In this document: one piece after another, positions 45,196-57,255 of the stretch
Layout: every line of letters starts with the position of its first letter
How positions within the stretch are numbered: the first letter of the stretch is position 1
NCBI GenBank assembly: GCA_950295325.1
Contig: OX485803.1
Location: 50,237,554-50,301,553, forward strand
Direction of reading: 5' to 3'
Length of the DNA stretch: 64,000 nt
From: Polytrichum commune
Taxonomy: Eukaryota > Streptophyta > Polytrichopsida > Polytrichales > Polytrichaceae
Notes under the pieces: model-generated
The model's input: the letters and a program-made list of their open reading frames with translations, nothing else
Told to the model about the DNA's origin: nothing
Databases searched by the model: none
Made by a program: the position numbers and the translations under genes

Positions 45196-48100
45196 CTGGT
45201 CTGTCTCCAACTCATATTTCCTCCTTTTAGGTCTTTACAACCATAAAATATAGAAACAAAAGGTCAAAATGGCAACCTTAATGGTTGATAGGCATCGTAT
45301 CAATGTTGTGTTTTGATGTGATTGAATCGATGTATAATTAGTGTTTTGATGATACCCATATGGATCTAGAGTTGCTATTATGGAGGGAAATGACCTCCAC
45401 CAACCTTAGGGGCTGCTGGTTTGATTGAAGTTGGAAAAGCATTAAAAGGGTGTTTATTGCTGAAAGTACACCGCACCAAAACACTACAACTTGAAATTGA
45501 GCTAGTTGAGCTTTTTTAGAATTGCAATTTAGGGGCTGTACAATGTTGGTTAATTTTATATGGAAGGGGCTTCACTGTAGTCTTCTTTCTTCAAACTATG
45601 GGTTTGGCATTGCCAATTGCAATACTTCTTTTCTGAAGGAATTTACTATTGCAGGGAATAGCGGAGCAGACGTGGTCCAATCATGTTGCAATTCTTGAAG
45701 CTTGGAGTGTGCCATTATTTTCTAGGTTGATGAGAAGGTGTCTTGAGATTGGCCAAGAAGCCTTTTGCAAATTTTCGCTGAGATTCTGGCCCATATCGCG
45801 ACTTGTACAACATATAGACCCACACACACACACAGGCATGACTGGGTAATTGAGACCGTTCTTTTTTGACAAGATTGTTCACAAGTGATGTGCTGTTTAG
45901 GTGTTTCGCATATTGTGAGATAGTCGCATTAGTGATAAATGGCTAGAAGTGTTAGGCAAGGGCTTTGGGTAACTTAGTTTAAGCTATGTTGTACAGATGA
46001 CATGTATGAAAGGTAGAAGTAATTGTGTACATGCACTTCACCCCCTCATGTTGACAGTCGACTTTGTGCATTGAAGAAGGATGAGGTTTGTTGGAATGCT
46101 ATGGTTTTTGCCGTCCTTTGCTGGTTGCGGCTGTCTGGTGTTAAGAGTTGTGACGATTTATGATGTGTTTCATCTGATTATTACAGTGGCCTAGTTGACG
46201 TCGTACTTGGAAATGTAATCCCTGGCAAGGATAGGTTCAGGTTCTTGTTGATCATGCCACCCCTGTGCTAGACTTGACAAAGTCAACATGCAAATGAACA
46301 CTCCACATGCAGTGGAAATTTGGATTATTTTTATTTTATATTCTGAAAGGTAGAAAGTGCATTGGAAGGCGAATCTGGCTTAAAGATTAGCTTACATTAA
46401 GAAATGTCATGGGTTTTACCGAGTTTATTATATGCAAGGTACGGTAGATGTGTCTTATTTGGCAACTTTTCTCTTTGCACCCACTTCACATAGGATATGA
46501 AACATGTAACTAGTGCGAGATAATCAGCAAACCCAAATCGTGTGCGTACCGAGTCATTTGTGTCATAATGGTTGGAGCTCATATGAATATACTATTCAGT
46601 ATCGAAGAGAAGATTCCCGTGCTCATCAAGTGATCATATACGTCCCGCCCAATTATGTTGATTATCAATTCTAGAATGGATAATGTATTTTGAACTTGTA
46701 GTCCAATCTGTTTTAAACACATGTCACATTTAACCACACAACTTACCGCTCAAACATAAATATCCATATTATTGCTATATTAGATTTAGGCATGTCTGCC
46801 TTAGTCATTTCAAGGCACAGAAAACACCTATAGCAGCTACATCTAAGTACTTCAAATAAATGTTACAAGGCCTTGTTGACCATTATTTTGTCGTCTACCA
46901 TGAATTTACTATACGTTTATTGATTACCACCGCGCAATTGCTGTGGACTTTGAATTACTTCATACAGTGCAAAGTAACTGCTGGTGCGAGGTCTCTGTTA
47001 AGGCTTGAAAACAAGACATGTATCTATCAAGTTAACATAGTGTCCTTGTCACCTGCACTGCAACTGGCAAACGGTTATTGTGAAGTCCTCTTTAATGAAC
47101 ACAGAACTCAGGCATTTGACCATGTCTTGTTATTTTTCTTTGCTTTTCGTTTCCAATAACTGTAACGTATGGATAGAGTGTTTGGCAAGGTGACAAAGTT
47201 GTCTACTTGCACTGTAGAAGGGGTGTATTTTTTTCTTCTTCTAGTTTTTTGGCCTATTTGTTGTCAGCTTGAGTCATAAGTTGGGACTCCCACCAACAAA
47301 AGGTTTCATTCATGTGCCTGGATAAGGGTACACACGGATGTTTGACTGTATATACTTGCGGGCCCTTTACACCATTGCCACTTACAAGGTACAATATAAT
47401 ATTCAATCTTGAGCTCCGTTGGTTTAGATGTACCCAAACCTCTAACTTCCCAAGCAACTCATTTATGGTTGATGCATGATTTCTTCCCTACATTAACCCC
47501 ACCGAACTCATCCATCTGCTATCAAAATAATTATAAACATCAATCCAACATGGATATCTGCAAATGAACTCATGACTCATGCAATTTGGAGATGATTAGA
47601 ATGTGTAGCAAAATGTCTAAGTGGGAAGTGGTCATGTTTTTGTTGTCTTGGGAGCTCATGTGAGGGTGTTAACTCCAATCAATGTTTGCCACTTCAATGC
47701 AAGCGTTGCATGAACATCAAAGATGTTTATTTTGGTAAGAGGTTTTTTTTTTTTTTTTTTTGATGTTCATATAAAAATGGTCTTTGCCCTCACATCAACC
47801 GTTTGATTTAACATTTGGACATTCTTTGATTTTAAAGTAATTTTTTTGCATATATTTGGTTGGAAATATGAGACAATTTACATACTCTCAATGCAAGGTG
47901 GCTAGCCTATTGTGGTTTGCACATTTTGGCATGAGAATTGGTGGAGGTGCTCAATTGTTGAGTAGTTCCCATCTAATGGATCACACAAGCATTCCACTCA
48001 TTTTCCAAGTGGATTCAAGTGTTCAAAGGTCTTTTTGGGGGGGATAAAACATGGCATTTTCTTGTGCATCACTTCCTTCAATCATTATAATGTATAAATA

Positions 48101-48725
48101 CAAAAATCATTCACACCCGTTTTTTCCCTCAAAATAACTCATCTCCCACGTTTCAAGATCCCTTGGATAAATCCCACTTAACCCCAAAACTTGTCCATGA
48201 AAATTTCACAACCAACATTGAGTGAAATGCACTCAAAACAACCCTTTTAAAGGTTTGGGAAGTTGAGGGTGTACTCAATTGGACGTGAACCATGACAAGA
48301 GGTTGTAGATGGTATCTCAATAACCCACTAAAATGTGTATTTAGTGCCAATGAGGATTTTGGGAAATTGTACTCTACGCTCAAGTTTTTATGATGAGAAT
48401 AAGTATCACATAGCCCCTGTGAAGATTGCAAATAATGCCCTCCTGAAAACCGGGCCCTTAAAAGTTGAGGTTAGTAGGTCGAATTTGTATTTTATTTTTG
48501 GCATAGAAAATATACTTGGGTATCAATTACCCAAACGAAAAAAACCGGCACCAATACATGAGGTGTTCCAAAAGTTGGGACCCTCCAACGGGGTTTAAGT
48601 AACATCACCCATAACTAAGTAACTAACACCCATAACTGAATGCACAAATTGATCATGTGACCAATCATGAATCTCCTACACCGCTTATTATCACAAAAAA
48701 AATGGAGAAGGGGGCATTATGTTTA
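45196..48725. other. gene 2 3' region and intergenic DNA
   Basis: The first several hundred bases probably hold the 3' UTR. Nothing else is assigned. A poly-T run near 47744-47761 is flanked by a short inverted pair ('gaacatcaaa' / 'tttgatgttc'). No gene recognised. Confidence 0.4.
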
Positions 48726-48843
48726 CACTAGTAGTAAACCATGCCCAAGAAAACCGCAGCCAAAATCGGCTGCAGTTCTTTTGAGCAACCTAATTTGCAA
48801 TCACTAAACGACTACAAATTTTCCTTTTTGTTTCGCAACTACA

Positions 48844-48882
<39 letters not shown>

Positions 48883-49102
48883 GTCGTGTAATGTACCGTT
48901 TAAAAGGTGCTTTCAAGACCTTTTCAATGGTGTATTACATGCCTCCAAATTCCTAAAATTACAGTAACTAAACTAAAGGAAAAAAACAAATAAAATTAAA
49001 ACTAAAAAAACAACCGTTTAGCAACTATAGATCAGGCTGGTCAAAAAAACGGCAATCGATTTCGGCTGCGGTTCTTGTTGACATAGTGTTTTTTTACTAG
49101 TG
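48726..49102. mobile_element. CACTA MITE, family C1 (copy 1)
   Basis: Starts CACTAGTAGTAAACC and ends TTTTTACTAGTG, with TTA duplications (48723-48725 and 49103-49105). Subterminal inverted blocks: 'gcagccaaaatcggctgcag' on the left, 'tcgatttcggctgcggttct' on the right. An AT microsatellite lies inside (about 48847-48879). CACTA ends with 3-base duplications are diagnostic of the En/Spm superfamily. Confidence 0.9.
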
Positions 49103-49180
49103 TTAGCCACATCCAGGGCCTTCTGTCGCTCAATGGCCATTCCAAGCAAATTGGTAAACCTTGTAAGGAGACCTTCGCTA

Positions 49181-49493
49181 AGGTAGCGGGGCACATTCCC
49201 GCTCGGGTCCTTAAACCGCTCATTAGACCTATCCAAACAAGAGGTACATTATACCTTCCAACCTCAAATTTCTATGTAATCATGGTGTACACTTTTGGGG
49301 TGAGTGGTTTTGGGTACCCCTATGAGTTCTCCTTCCAAAATTCATAACTAATTCAATATTAATCCAAAAGTAATTATTCCAATTGGTCCAATTTCCAATG
49401 TACTTTGCACATCTTCCAAGATTGATTCCCCCTTAATAACTCCCCAATGAACATGCCAATCTGAAATTCGAGCGGGAATGTGCCCCGCTACCT
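49181..49493. mobile_element. small element with exact 25-base terminal inverted repeats
   Basis: AGGTAGCGGGGCACATTCCC + GCTCG (49181-49205) has its exact reverse complement at 49469-49493. Each arm also contains AGCGGG...CCCGCT and can fold on itself. The 263-base interior is non-coding and AT-richer. No target duplication was found at the visible borders, so class is unknown. Confidence 0.75.
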
Positions 49494-49818
49494 GAACTAT
49501 AATTTACTGAAGACAAGAGCATTTTGGTTCCTTCCAAATAAGGCACAGAGTGAAGCTATACTGGAAGAGCATAAGCGTCTTACAATGGCAAAGATTGTTT
49601 GGTAAACTCCTATCAAAGAGACATTTATTGCAAGAGAAGGGGGACCGCACGCACTTGAAGAAGAGTAACTTAGAGTGGGCAGAAACATACATGGCAGGTG
49701 CATTGGGGCAGAGGAGACTTATCGAATTTGTGCTCCACTAATTCCGGGCTCCCAGTCCCACAGTGCCAGCAACACACGACCCCCCCACTTTCCGGGGCCT
49801 CGGTTCTTGTGAGGTTAA

Positions 49819-50663
49819 GGGCCACTTCACACACCAGCCAAGAGCCGTGACCATGCAATTAATTGTAAGAGCCCAAAAGAAAGTGAGTGTCCAAAGGCCG
49901 TCCCAACACATCTCCAACATCATGTGGTGTGGTCACGGACCCTCAAGTGTAGTGTGAAGTCATATGTGACCACGCCCTCAACCAAATGCTATTTCGGTGA
50001 ATTTCTACTCATGCGGGTTCTCACACATGATAAAACAGAATAAATCAACGGTTGTGAGCGTTCGGAGTGTCATGGTCTCCCGGTTTTGTGTTAGGCTACC
50101 TCCGAGAGGTGGTTTTTGAGAATAGTCCAAGTGACCATGAAACATGATCCAGTTGATGCTATGTAGGAATCCATGTAGACTTTACATCCATCACTAGTAG
50201 GAAAAAAAAAAAAAAAAACTATGCCCAATAAATCATTTTGGCTACAGTTCTTTTGACCACCTTGATCTACAGTCGCTAAATGACTACAGATTTTTCTTTT
50301 CCATTTTGTGACTGAAATTTTAAAATTTTCAAGTCGTGTAATATACCTCTGAAAAGGTATTCTCAAGACCTTTCCAACGGTATATTACACACACCTAAAT
50401 TCCTAAAATATCAATCGCTAAATCAAAAAACAAATATGCAATTATTTAATGACTACAAATCATGTTGGTCAAAAGAATGGCAGTCGATTTCGGCCGCGGC
50501 TCTTTTTGACATAGCTTTCTACTAGTGCATCTTGCATTCACATACTCCGTTGGTCCCGCAAGCATAGTGTGAATCGAACTTGGACCGGCTCCACCTTTCC
50601 CACCAATGAGAATGCTTGAAGTGTAATGGTCACGGGCTCTCAGTCTCGTGTGTGAAGTGGCCC
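49819..50663. mobile_element. Tourist-like MITE, family T2 (copy 2, with nested CACTA MITE)
   Basis: TAA duplications (49816-49818 and 50664-50666) bracket GGGCCACTTCACACACCAGC and the complement of GGGCCACTTCACACACGAGA. It is collinear with 13158-13652 except for the insert at 50192-50527. Confidence 0.88.
50192..50527. mobile_element. CACTA MITE, family C1 (copy 2), nested in T2
   Basis: Starts CACTAGTAGG and ends TTCTACTAGTG, with CAT duplications (50189-50191 and 50528-50530). The paralogous uninterrupted sequence at about 13515-13530 has a single CAT at this point, confirming borders and duplication. Confidence 0.93.
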
Positions 50664-50666
50664 TAA

Positions 50667-53600
50667 TAGTCGGGCTCTTTGCAAATTGCACCAACTACAT
50701 GACAAAACGGGGTTTTAGTTTTAGGAGCCACAAAAATCATACCACTCATAGCTAAGATTAGATGTGTTATTCTGAACTTGGTGGGCTTCAAATTTTTGAA
50801 GTTGAAAGGTCATACCACCATGTAGGAAAATTCACATAATTGAAAGGTTGAAGGTTCATGGGTTTTGGGAGTCTCTCTTTTAGACCAATAGGACATTGCG
50901 ACCAATGTTGGCCCGGCATATAGATGCATGCAAGGTATCAATAATCAACATCAATAGAGGTATGCCAAAGAACCTATCCATGGGTATCAAAATTGTAAAA
51001 TTGGTCAAATATTGATATGTTTGGTGGGTATCTCGAGGTGAGAGAATTTGTGTATACCTACCCGGATTATTATTTGGATGAATATCATTCTAGACCACAT
51101 TGATATTAGGACGATACTACCCAGGTATGAAGGTTCTTACATGGTATATACACGTGAATGGCAGCAAAATCAAAAATATCCTCATATACCCATACCCTAG
51201 TGGCATCAAAAATGTGAAATCCTCATTATAGATATTTGTTTAATTAATTAATTAATTAAAACGATGATACCAGTCCAACATTGGTTGAGACATTGGTGAG
51301 CCTAACCCTAAAAGTGATTATAAGTGAATAAAAAGTGAAACATTGGATGGGTGCCCACTCTTCGTCAAGAGTGTCCCCATTGCAATTAAACATCTCAAAT
51401 CCTATTTTTGATCCTATAGTTCCACAACACTCGGTCAAATCATCCACGATGATTCAAGATGGACAAAATTAAGGTGGCCCGCACTAAATCCTTAAAACAT
51501 GTGTTGAGGTCCACATACCATTGGCAATTGATGTGAACTTAAAAGTGATCCTTGCTAATTAAGATACACATTCTAGTGTTACGCACACATTCTCTATAAC
51601 CTTGAAATCATACAAGATGTCCAAGTAACCACGTTGAAGACAATCAACATTTCGCTTTGGCAGTCAGATCCAATAGAATTCATTGAACGCTTGAATTGGC
51701 GTAACACGTTACACAAAGTCATCTTTATTTTGAGCATCATGTGCAAGCTCTTTGCATGTAAACTCATCTGCGTGTCAAGGATTGTAATACAACTTCCTTA
51801 AGAGCTACCCATGACCCATGTCATTCCACTCCCAACCATAGCAAACCTTCATATTAATAGAACTGCAAATGGTTTTAGGCAATGCATTCGAGGCGTACAA
51901 GGTCCTCAAAACCACTAGGAGGTGGGGTGGGCTCCTCGTCGTTAGCACATATGAATTTACATGGTTCCCCATGTTTGGGGCCCATGATGGCAGCCAAGCG
52001 CTTGGGAATTAGGGTTTAGCGATCTACTGGATAGTCAATTATCGTCTAGGAATCGATTGTGTTTGGTGGACTGCTATCTAGTAGTCGGTTGACGTGAGTA
52101 GTCGCCCAAAAGAAGCAAGTGGTTGAAGATTTCTCCTTCCCTAATTAAACCCATATTCCCATCCACATATGGTGTTCATTACTCTCACAAGCAGTTAATT
52201 AGGAGGTCGACTGCTCAGAAGAATAGTTGGCTCCCTAGTCAATTGCTAATGGGAGCAATGGACTTTGTGATGATGTTGTAAAAATAACATCATGTGGTGA
52301 CAACTTTCGTTACCGAAGTAATGTCCACTGAGCGTCACATCCAAACGTGACACGATGTGAAGCCACGTCATGTCCATTTACACATCCCTGAACCGGTTGG
52401 ACTTGGAAGCACTAGGATATCAACCGCTTATACCCAAATCTTCTCAAAGATTGTGCTTGTCCAAAGGGTCTTTTGAATCATGCCCTCACATATTTTTTGA
52501 CATGTGTATCCATCTCAAATCAAACTTTCTATTAAAAAAACAACATATGTACAAAATAACGTGATCGCTAACTAATAAGTGAGGTAGAATCCTCTCTCTC
52601 TCTCTCTCAAACAAATAATATTCCTATGGAATTAATGAATGAATGAAATAAGATGTACATTGGTGGTCTAGCATGACCTACATGAGCCCATTTACCTTGT
52701 TGTGATCACGAGTGTTTTTTTTTTGCGATGCAATCGTTTATTTTCACATTAGCATTTTCCAATGTCTCCTCTCTAGCAACAATCTTCTAGGTTTCAAAAT
52801 GTTGAAATGACTAATGCACCAATCACACGGGAGGGCTTGCCAACTCAAACTAGCAACCAACACGTAATAATGTTTGTCCTTTTTGTGATTTCGGACAATG
52901 ATGACCATTTCGAGTTGGTCATCCACATGTTTGAAGAAGCTCTTTTGTTGATGACCGATTTCAAATGCCCACTCTCCACCAAAAACAAGAAGAAACAACA
53001 CATTCATTATGTGTTGGTTGGAGTTGGGAAGTCTTCTTGTGTGAATTGATGTATAAAGCTCATGACCATTTTGTTTCATTACGAGAAAAATGTTTATCCC
53101 CTTAATGTGTACCCATTGGATGCCTCAAAATCACCTTGGAAGCTTCTATGTGAATATCAAAAACTTTGACAATTGACATGGCCACATTTCGTAAATGAAT
53201 TCTGAATGCAACTATATAGTTGTTCAAAGCATGAGGTTGAGGAGTGATACCTTAACAAATTTAAGCCATCCAAATATCTCATGGTATGCTATTGTAAGGA
53301 TAACTTAGATTTTTTCACCTAGATGACTTATCAAGGTCCATAATATATTAAGGTATATTAAGTTCACTAATACACCATTCGAAATGTACTTAAAAATATC
53401 AAGCACATGCAACTTACAACCCCAACAAATGCTACATTTTGAATTCTTGAAAGCCCTTCTTGTGGATACTAGACATTCTCGTTGGAGATAAGTGTATTGG
53501 ATATCAATAGGACTAGAGATAAGATTGCACAAGCACATAGACATACACAAAGGCATATGAACAATGCTTGGAATGAGATGATCTCATGCTCTTCTTGCTT

Positions 53601-54150
53601 TGCATGTTATTGCTTTTCTTCTTTTTATTGGTTTATACAAACAATATGGATAACTCTTATCCCTCTTTGAACTACCATTGCAACCTTATTCTAATCTTAT
53701 TCTTTCTCATGCCACTTCCATTATATATATATTTATTAATTACGAGCAATCTAATGCTCTACCTTCTACAAAGTTGACACATTTTGTGATTTTGAATTGG
53801 GCATTTATCACAAATTTGCCAACTCATAAAAATTGCAAAGTTGTCCCATACCACACATCCTTCCAAGTATGCTAAAAATCACATAAGTGGGAGAAAGAAA
53901 GAGAAAGAGAAAGGCCATTTTGCATGTCTAGGTCACACCACAAACTATCACAATTCTCAATATAAAACCGCATTGTAATTGTGTTGACTAAGATTCAAAG
54001 TAAGACTCATGGTGGAACACCTAAGGATCATTTTAGTGGAATCTATATTTTTTTATAAAACCGAGAAAAAATACCTAACTGACGTTAGGTAGAAGAGAAG
54101 CACACCATAAATACCACAAAAACTTCTAAACACTACAAATGAGTGTCACC
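50667..54150. other. intergenic, no gene recognised
   Basis: Contains short simple repeats (TTAA/TAAT near 51241-51258, CT near 52592-52607). Overlapping open stretches on both strands at 52.74-53.08 kb match nothing I know. No terminal-repeat pairs seen. Confidence 0.4.
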
Positions 54151-54153
54151 TAA

Positions 54154-54722
54154 GGGCCAATTTACACCATGGACCATGAACTCCGACCATGGGAAGGTGG
54201 TTTTTTTCCATGGTCCAACTTCCGTGGTCTGAATTTCTTTTTTATTTATAGAATTTTAAATTTTAAAACAAGCCTTTGGGCCCCTCACTAGGTGTAAACC
54301 GAATGTGGACCAAGAGGACTGACCATGCACCGAATAATGAATGTGGTGAATTTTTTGAACATATGTCCAAAAAGGACAGTTTTGAAAAATATTGTCTTCG
54401 TCTTCTCTTCCTCAGAAAAAAATTTTCGTTAAATTTTTATTTAACATTTAACATTTAACAACATTTTTCTTTTTGTCATGGGCCCCTGTCCTTTTTTCTA
54501 CTAAAGCATTTTTTTTTTGCCTTTCCCATCACAGAACCTATTGGACCAAGTCAGTGGATAATGTAAGCCTTCAAATATATATTTTGAGGACCTCAACTCC
54601 ATGGTCACTTTGACATTGTTTCCTTGGTGCAAACCGAAGTGGTCCTAGGACGAGTTCAACAGCCAATCACAAACTTTACATGGCTTTGGGACAACTTCAT
54701 GGTCCATGGTGTAAACAACCCT
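54154..54722. mobile_element. Tourist-like MITE, family T1 (copy 3)
   Basis: TAA at 54151-54153 and 54723-54725. Inverted ends GGGCCAATTTACACCATGGA and, at the right, the complement of AGGGTTGTTTACACCATGGA. Same orientation as 11886-12466 ('ctcactaggtgtaaaccgaa', 'gtggaccaagaggactgacc'). Confidence 0.87.
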
Positions 54723-55274
54723 TAAGTTAGAGCCAAAAGGTTTGTAACCAAGGAGGCTAAGGATTTCATTGGACTAACCAAAGGCTTTCCAAAATCACTT
54801 AAATGAAGGCACGCATTTTCAAGTCTAGTGTGCAACCATGAGTTATTAGATCATGTTGTCAACAATATGTTTGATTTATCAACAATTTGGTCCATCCTTT
54901 TATAATCACAACACTATGTCTTCACAGGGCCCATGTATTCTCAATGTTGAAACAATGGCTTTGGACCTTTGAGGTCGGTTTAAGCTTATAAGATGCATAG
55001 TAACCTAGGGGTCTCTTTGGTTCTTGGGGTGCCTGAATGCAAATGGGACTCAATCACACGGGTCTCAATCAATGTGGGGATGACATGTGGCATACTTTGA
55101 GGGGAAAAAATACTTTTTTGTCGGAGTAGGGAGCCCTCTACAAATTTCTAAATTGGTGTTGAGCAAGTTTTTGAAACCTGAAATTGAAATACTACCTCCA
55201 TGTTCAAATACTGGGTCTTGATATTGGGCAAATTAAGGTATTGGGGCTCTAATCAAACACCAGCCTTGTGCATA

Positions 55275-57255
55275 AACCTAGATTTGAGTGGTATATGGAA
55301 AAGCTTGTACTTATGAACAAACATCGAGAAGATGTGTTTTACGGTGAGATTGGATTACGTGCTCAAATTAAGGACACCATTCTAAGCTTAGTAGTTAATA
55401 CCATTGGGAGGACCTGATGGTCATCACTTTGAAAGAAAAAGGGAAAAATTAAAATTACACACACACACACACACTTACTTTGACTTCTTATACCCCTTTG
55501 CATCTCAACTCCAATTTCGATGCTTGCAACAATAGTTTTCATGAATCACAATTGTTGACCGTATGAGTTGATTCACAATCTCATCCAACGTCACAAAATA
55601 TTTGTGGAGTTGGAAGTGCCCGTTATAAGACCACATACAGTCTTGTGTAAGGGAAGCAAACCTTTCATGGTCACTTTTTCTAATCTAACAACCATATCTG
55701 AGTGGTGTGTGGTTAAGTGTGGATATAAGAACATAAACCAAAAAGACATGTGTTCAAAAGAGATTGGAATACATGTTCAAAGTATGTTAAGCGTCCTAAA
55801 CTCCATAGTTAGCATGATTGTGGGGGGAGGGGACCTATATGATCATTCAATGTTCATTTTAATAATGAATAAAACATTCATATGAACTTTGGGAATTATG
55901 GGGAAAAGACTATAGACACAATTTAAAAATTGACATCCATCTCACTCTAATTGTGTGTTTTACAACCTATAAAAAGTGGGCTCAGAGCTTAAAGTAACCA
56001 TTTAACACCCACTCACCTTAGTATGTGGTTGATGACTTGATTTAGACGAATAAATTATGTATGAATGTGACAAAGGTTTAACCTATGGAGTCAACATCTA
56101 AGTACTAAATCACAAACTCAAGATGGCTTGAATACATATCAAGAAAGTCGGAGTCCATCACGGCGGGACATTTCTACACAATAAAATATAATACAAAAAA
56201 AATCCGGGAAATAGGACTATCATTTTGGGACGGAGGGAGTAATGATCAATGATGGTTACAGTGTCAACATGGTCTCCATGTTTCATAGTAGGTTTCGCTT
56301 TACCTTGAAGAGGTGGGCCATCCCGGCCTACGGAATTAATATATACAAGCACACCTCTCATTCATCCACCATAAAAGTCTCGAAATAGTATGCATTCCAT
56401 CGGTTACTTTTTTCAATTTAGTCAACACCTAGATTGCCTTTAAAGACCCCTCAAATCTGTGTACATGAGGTCATTTGAGATTAATCAACAACAAACTTAC
56501 TGGGGGTCGAGCTTTATGTTAAATGGATGAGAAGTACGCTCATGTAAGAATGATCCCCTCTCTCCCTTGCTTAGAACCAAATATGGAAGATTGAAAAACA
56601 TGTTCCATTAGGTACCATCTAAAAATTCAGGTACACTAATATGTGCAATTAAGTTGACCCATGCCAATTTATTGACATTCCACACTATTTAAAAAAATTA
56701 TTGTCACAGTAAAAAAAATGAAAACGAAAATGTTGCAATTGTTATATATTTGAATAAATAAGAATTATAAGGCTTGTGATATGGTTTAGACCCAAAGTTA
56801 TTTGCATGGGTAAAGAGTCAACCTAATCGTGAGGTCAACCTAATATGTCTATACCTTTTCATCGAAGTTACTTAAGTTATATCATTATAGGCTCCGTTGA
56901 TTCCTCCACCACCAAGTGTGAACTTCGACCTATGAAGAGTTTAATATTTAATGGTTCACTATACATGTATACTTTGGTTTAGATTCAGATACACTATACA
57001 TGTATCTAAAGTAAGGGGGCCTAATGTAGTTACTTACATTAATCGTACACTTATATGTGAGTGGTGGGTGGTTAGCTATAGATCTAAGAACCGACCCTAG
57101 AAACATGTGTGTTTGAAAGAGATTGGATTATGTGTTAAAAACTAAATTTAATTGTAATTGATTTTTCAATTTGTGCCAAAAAAATAAAATAAAATTCCAC
57201 ACTCAATACTTAACATAATTGGGAGGACTTAAATGTGACCTTCTTATGGCTCAAT
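55275..57255 (+). repeat. three diverged copies of one repeat (R2)
   Basis: Copies at about 55275-55420, 55695-55855 and 57050-57255. Each has 'gagtggt.tgtgg', then 'acatgtgtt' or similar, 'agattggatta..tgttcaaa', and 'attgggaggac.t' near the end. Strongly diverged, non-coding, class unknown. Confidence 0.5.
56203..56239. repeat. solo Stowaway-type MITE terminus
   Basis: 'ctatcattttgggacggagg' + 'gag' followed by TA is the complement of the classic TA-CTCCCTCCGTCCCAAAAT end of plant Stowaway (Tc1/mariner-derived) elements. No partner end is visible within several hundred bases to the left, so it looks truncated. Confidence 0.65.

Noticed and set aside
52744-53079. Overlapping open frames on both strands
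   Set aside because: Neither matches a known family, and both-strand openness over the same bases argues for chance. A very decayed gene cannot be excluded.
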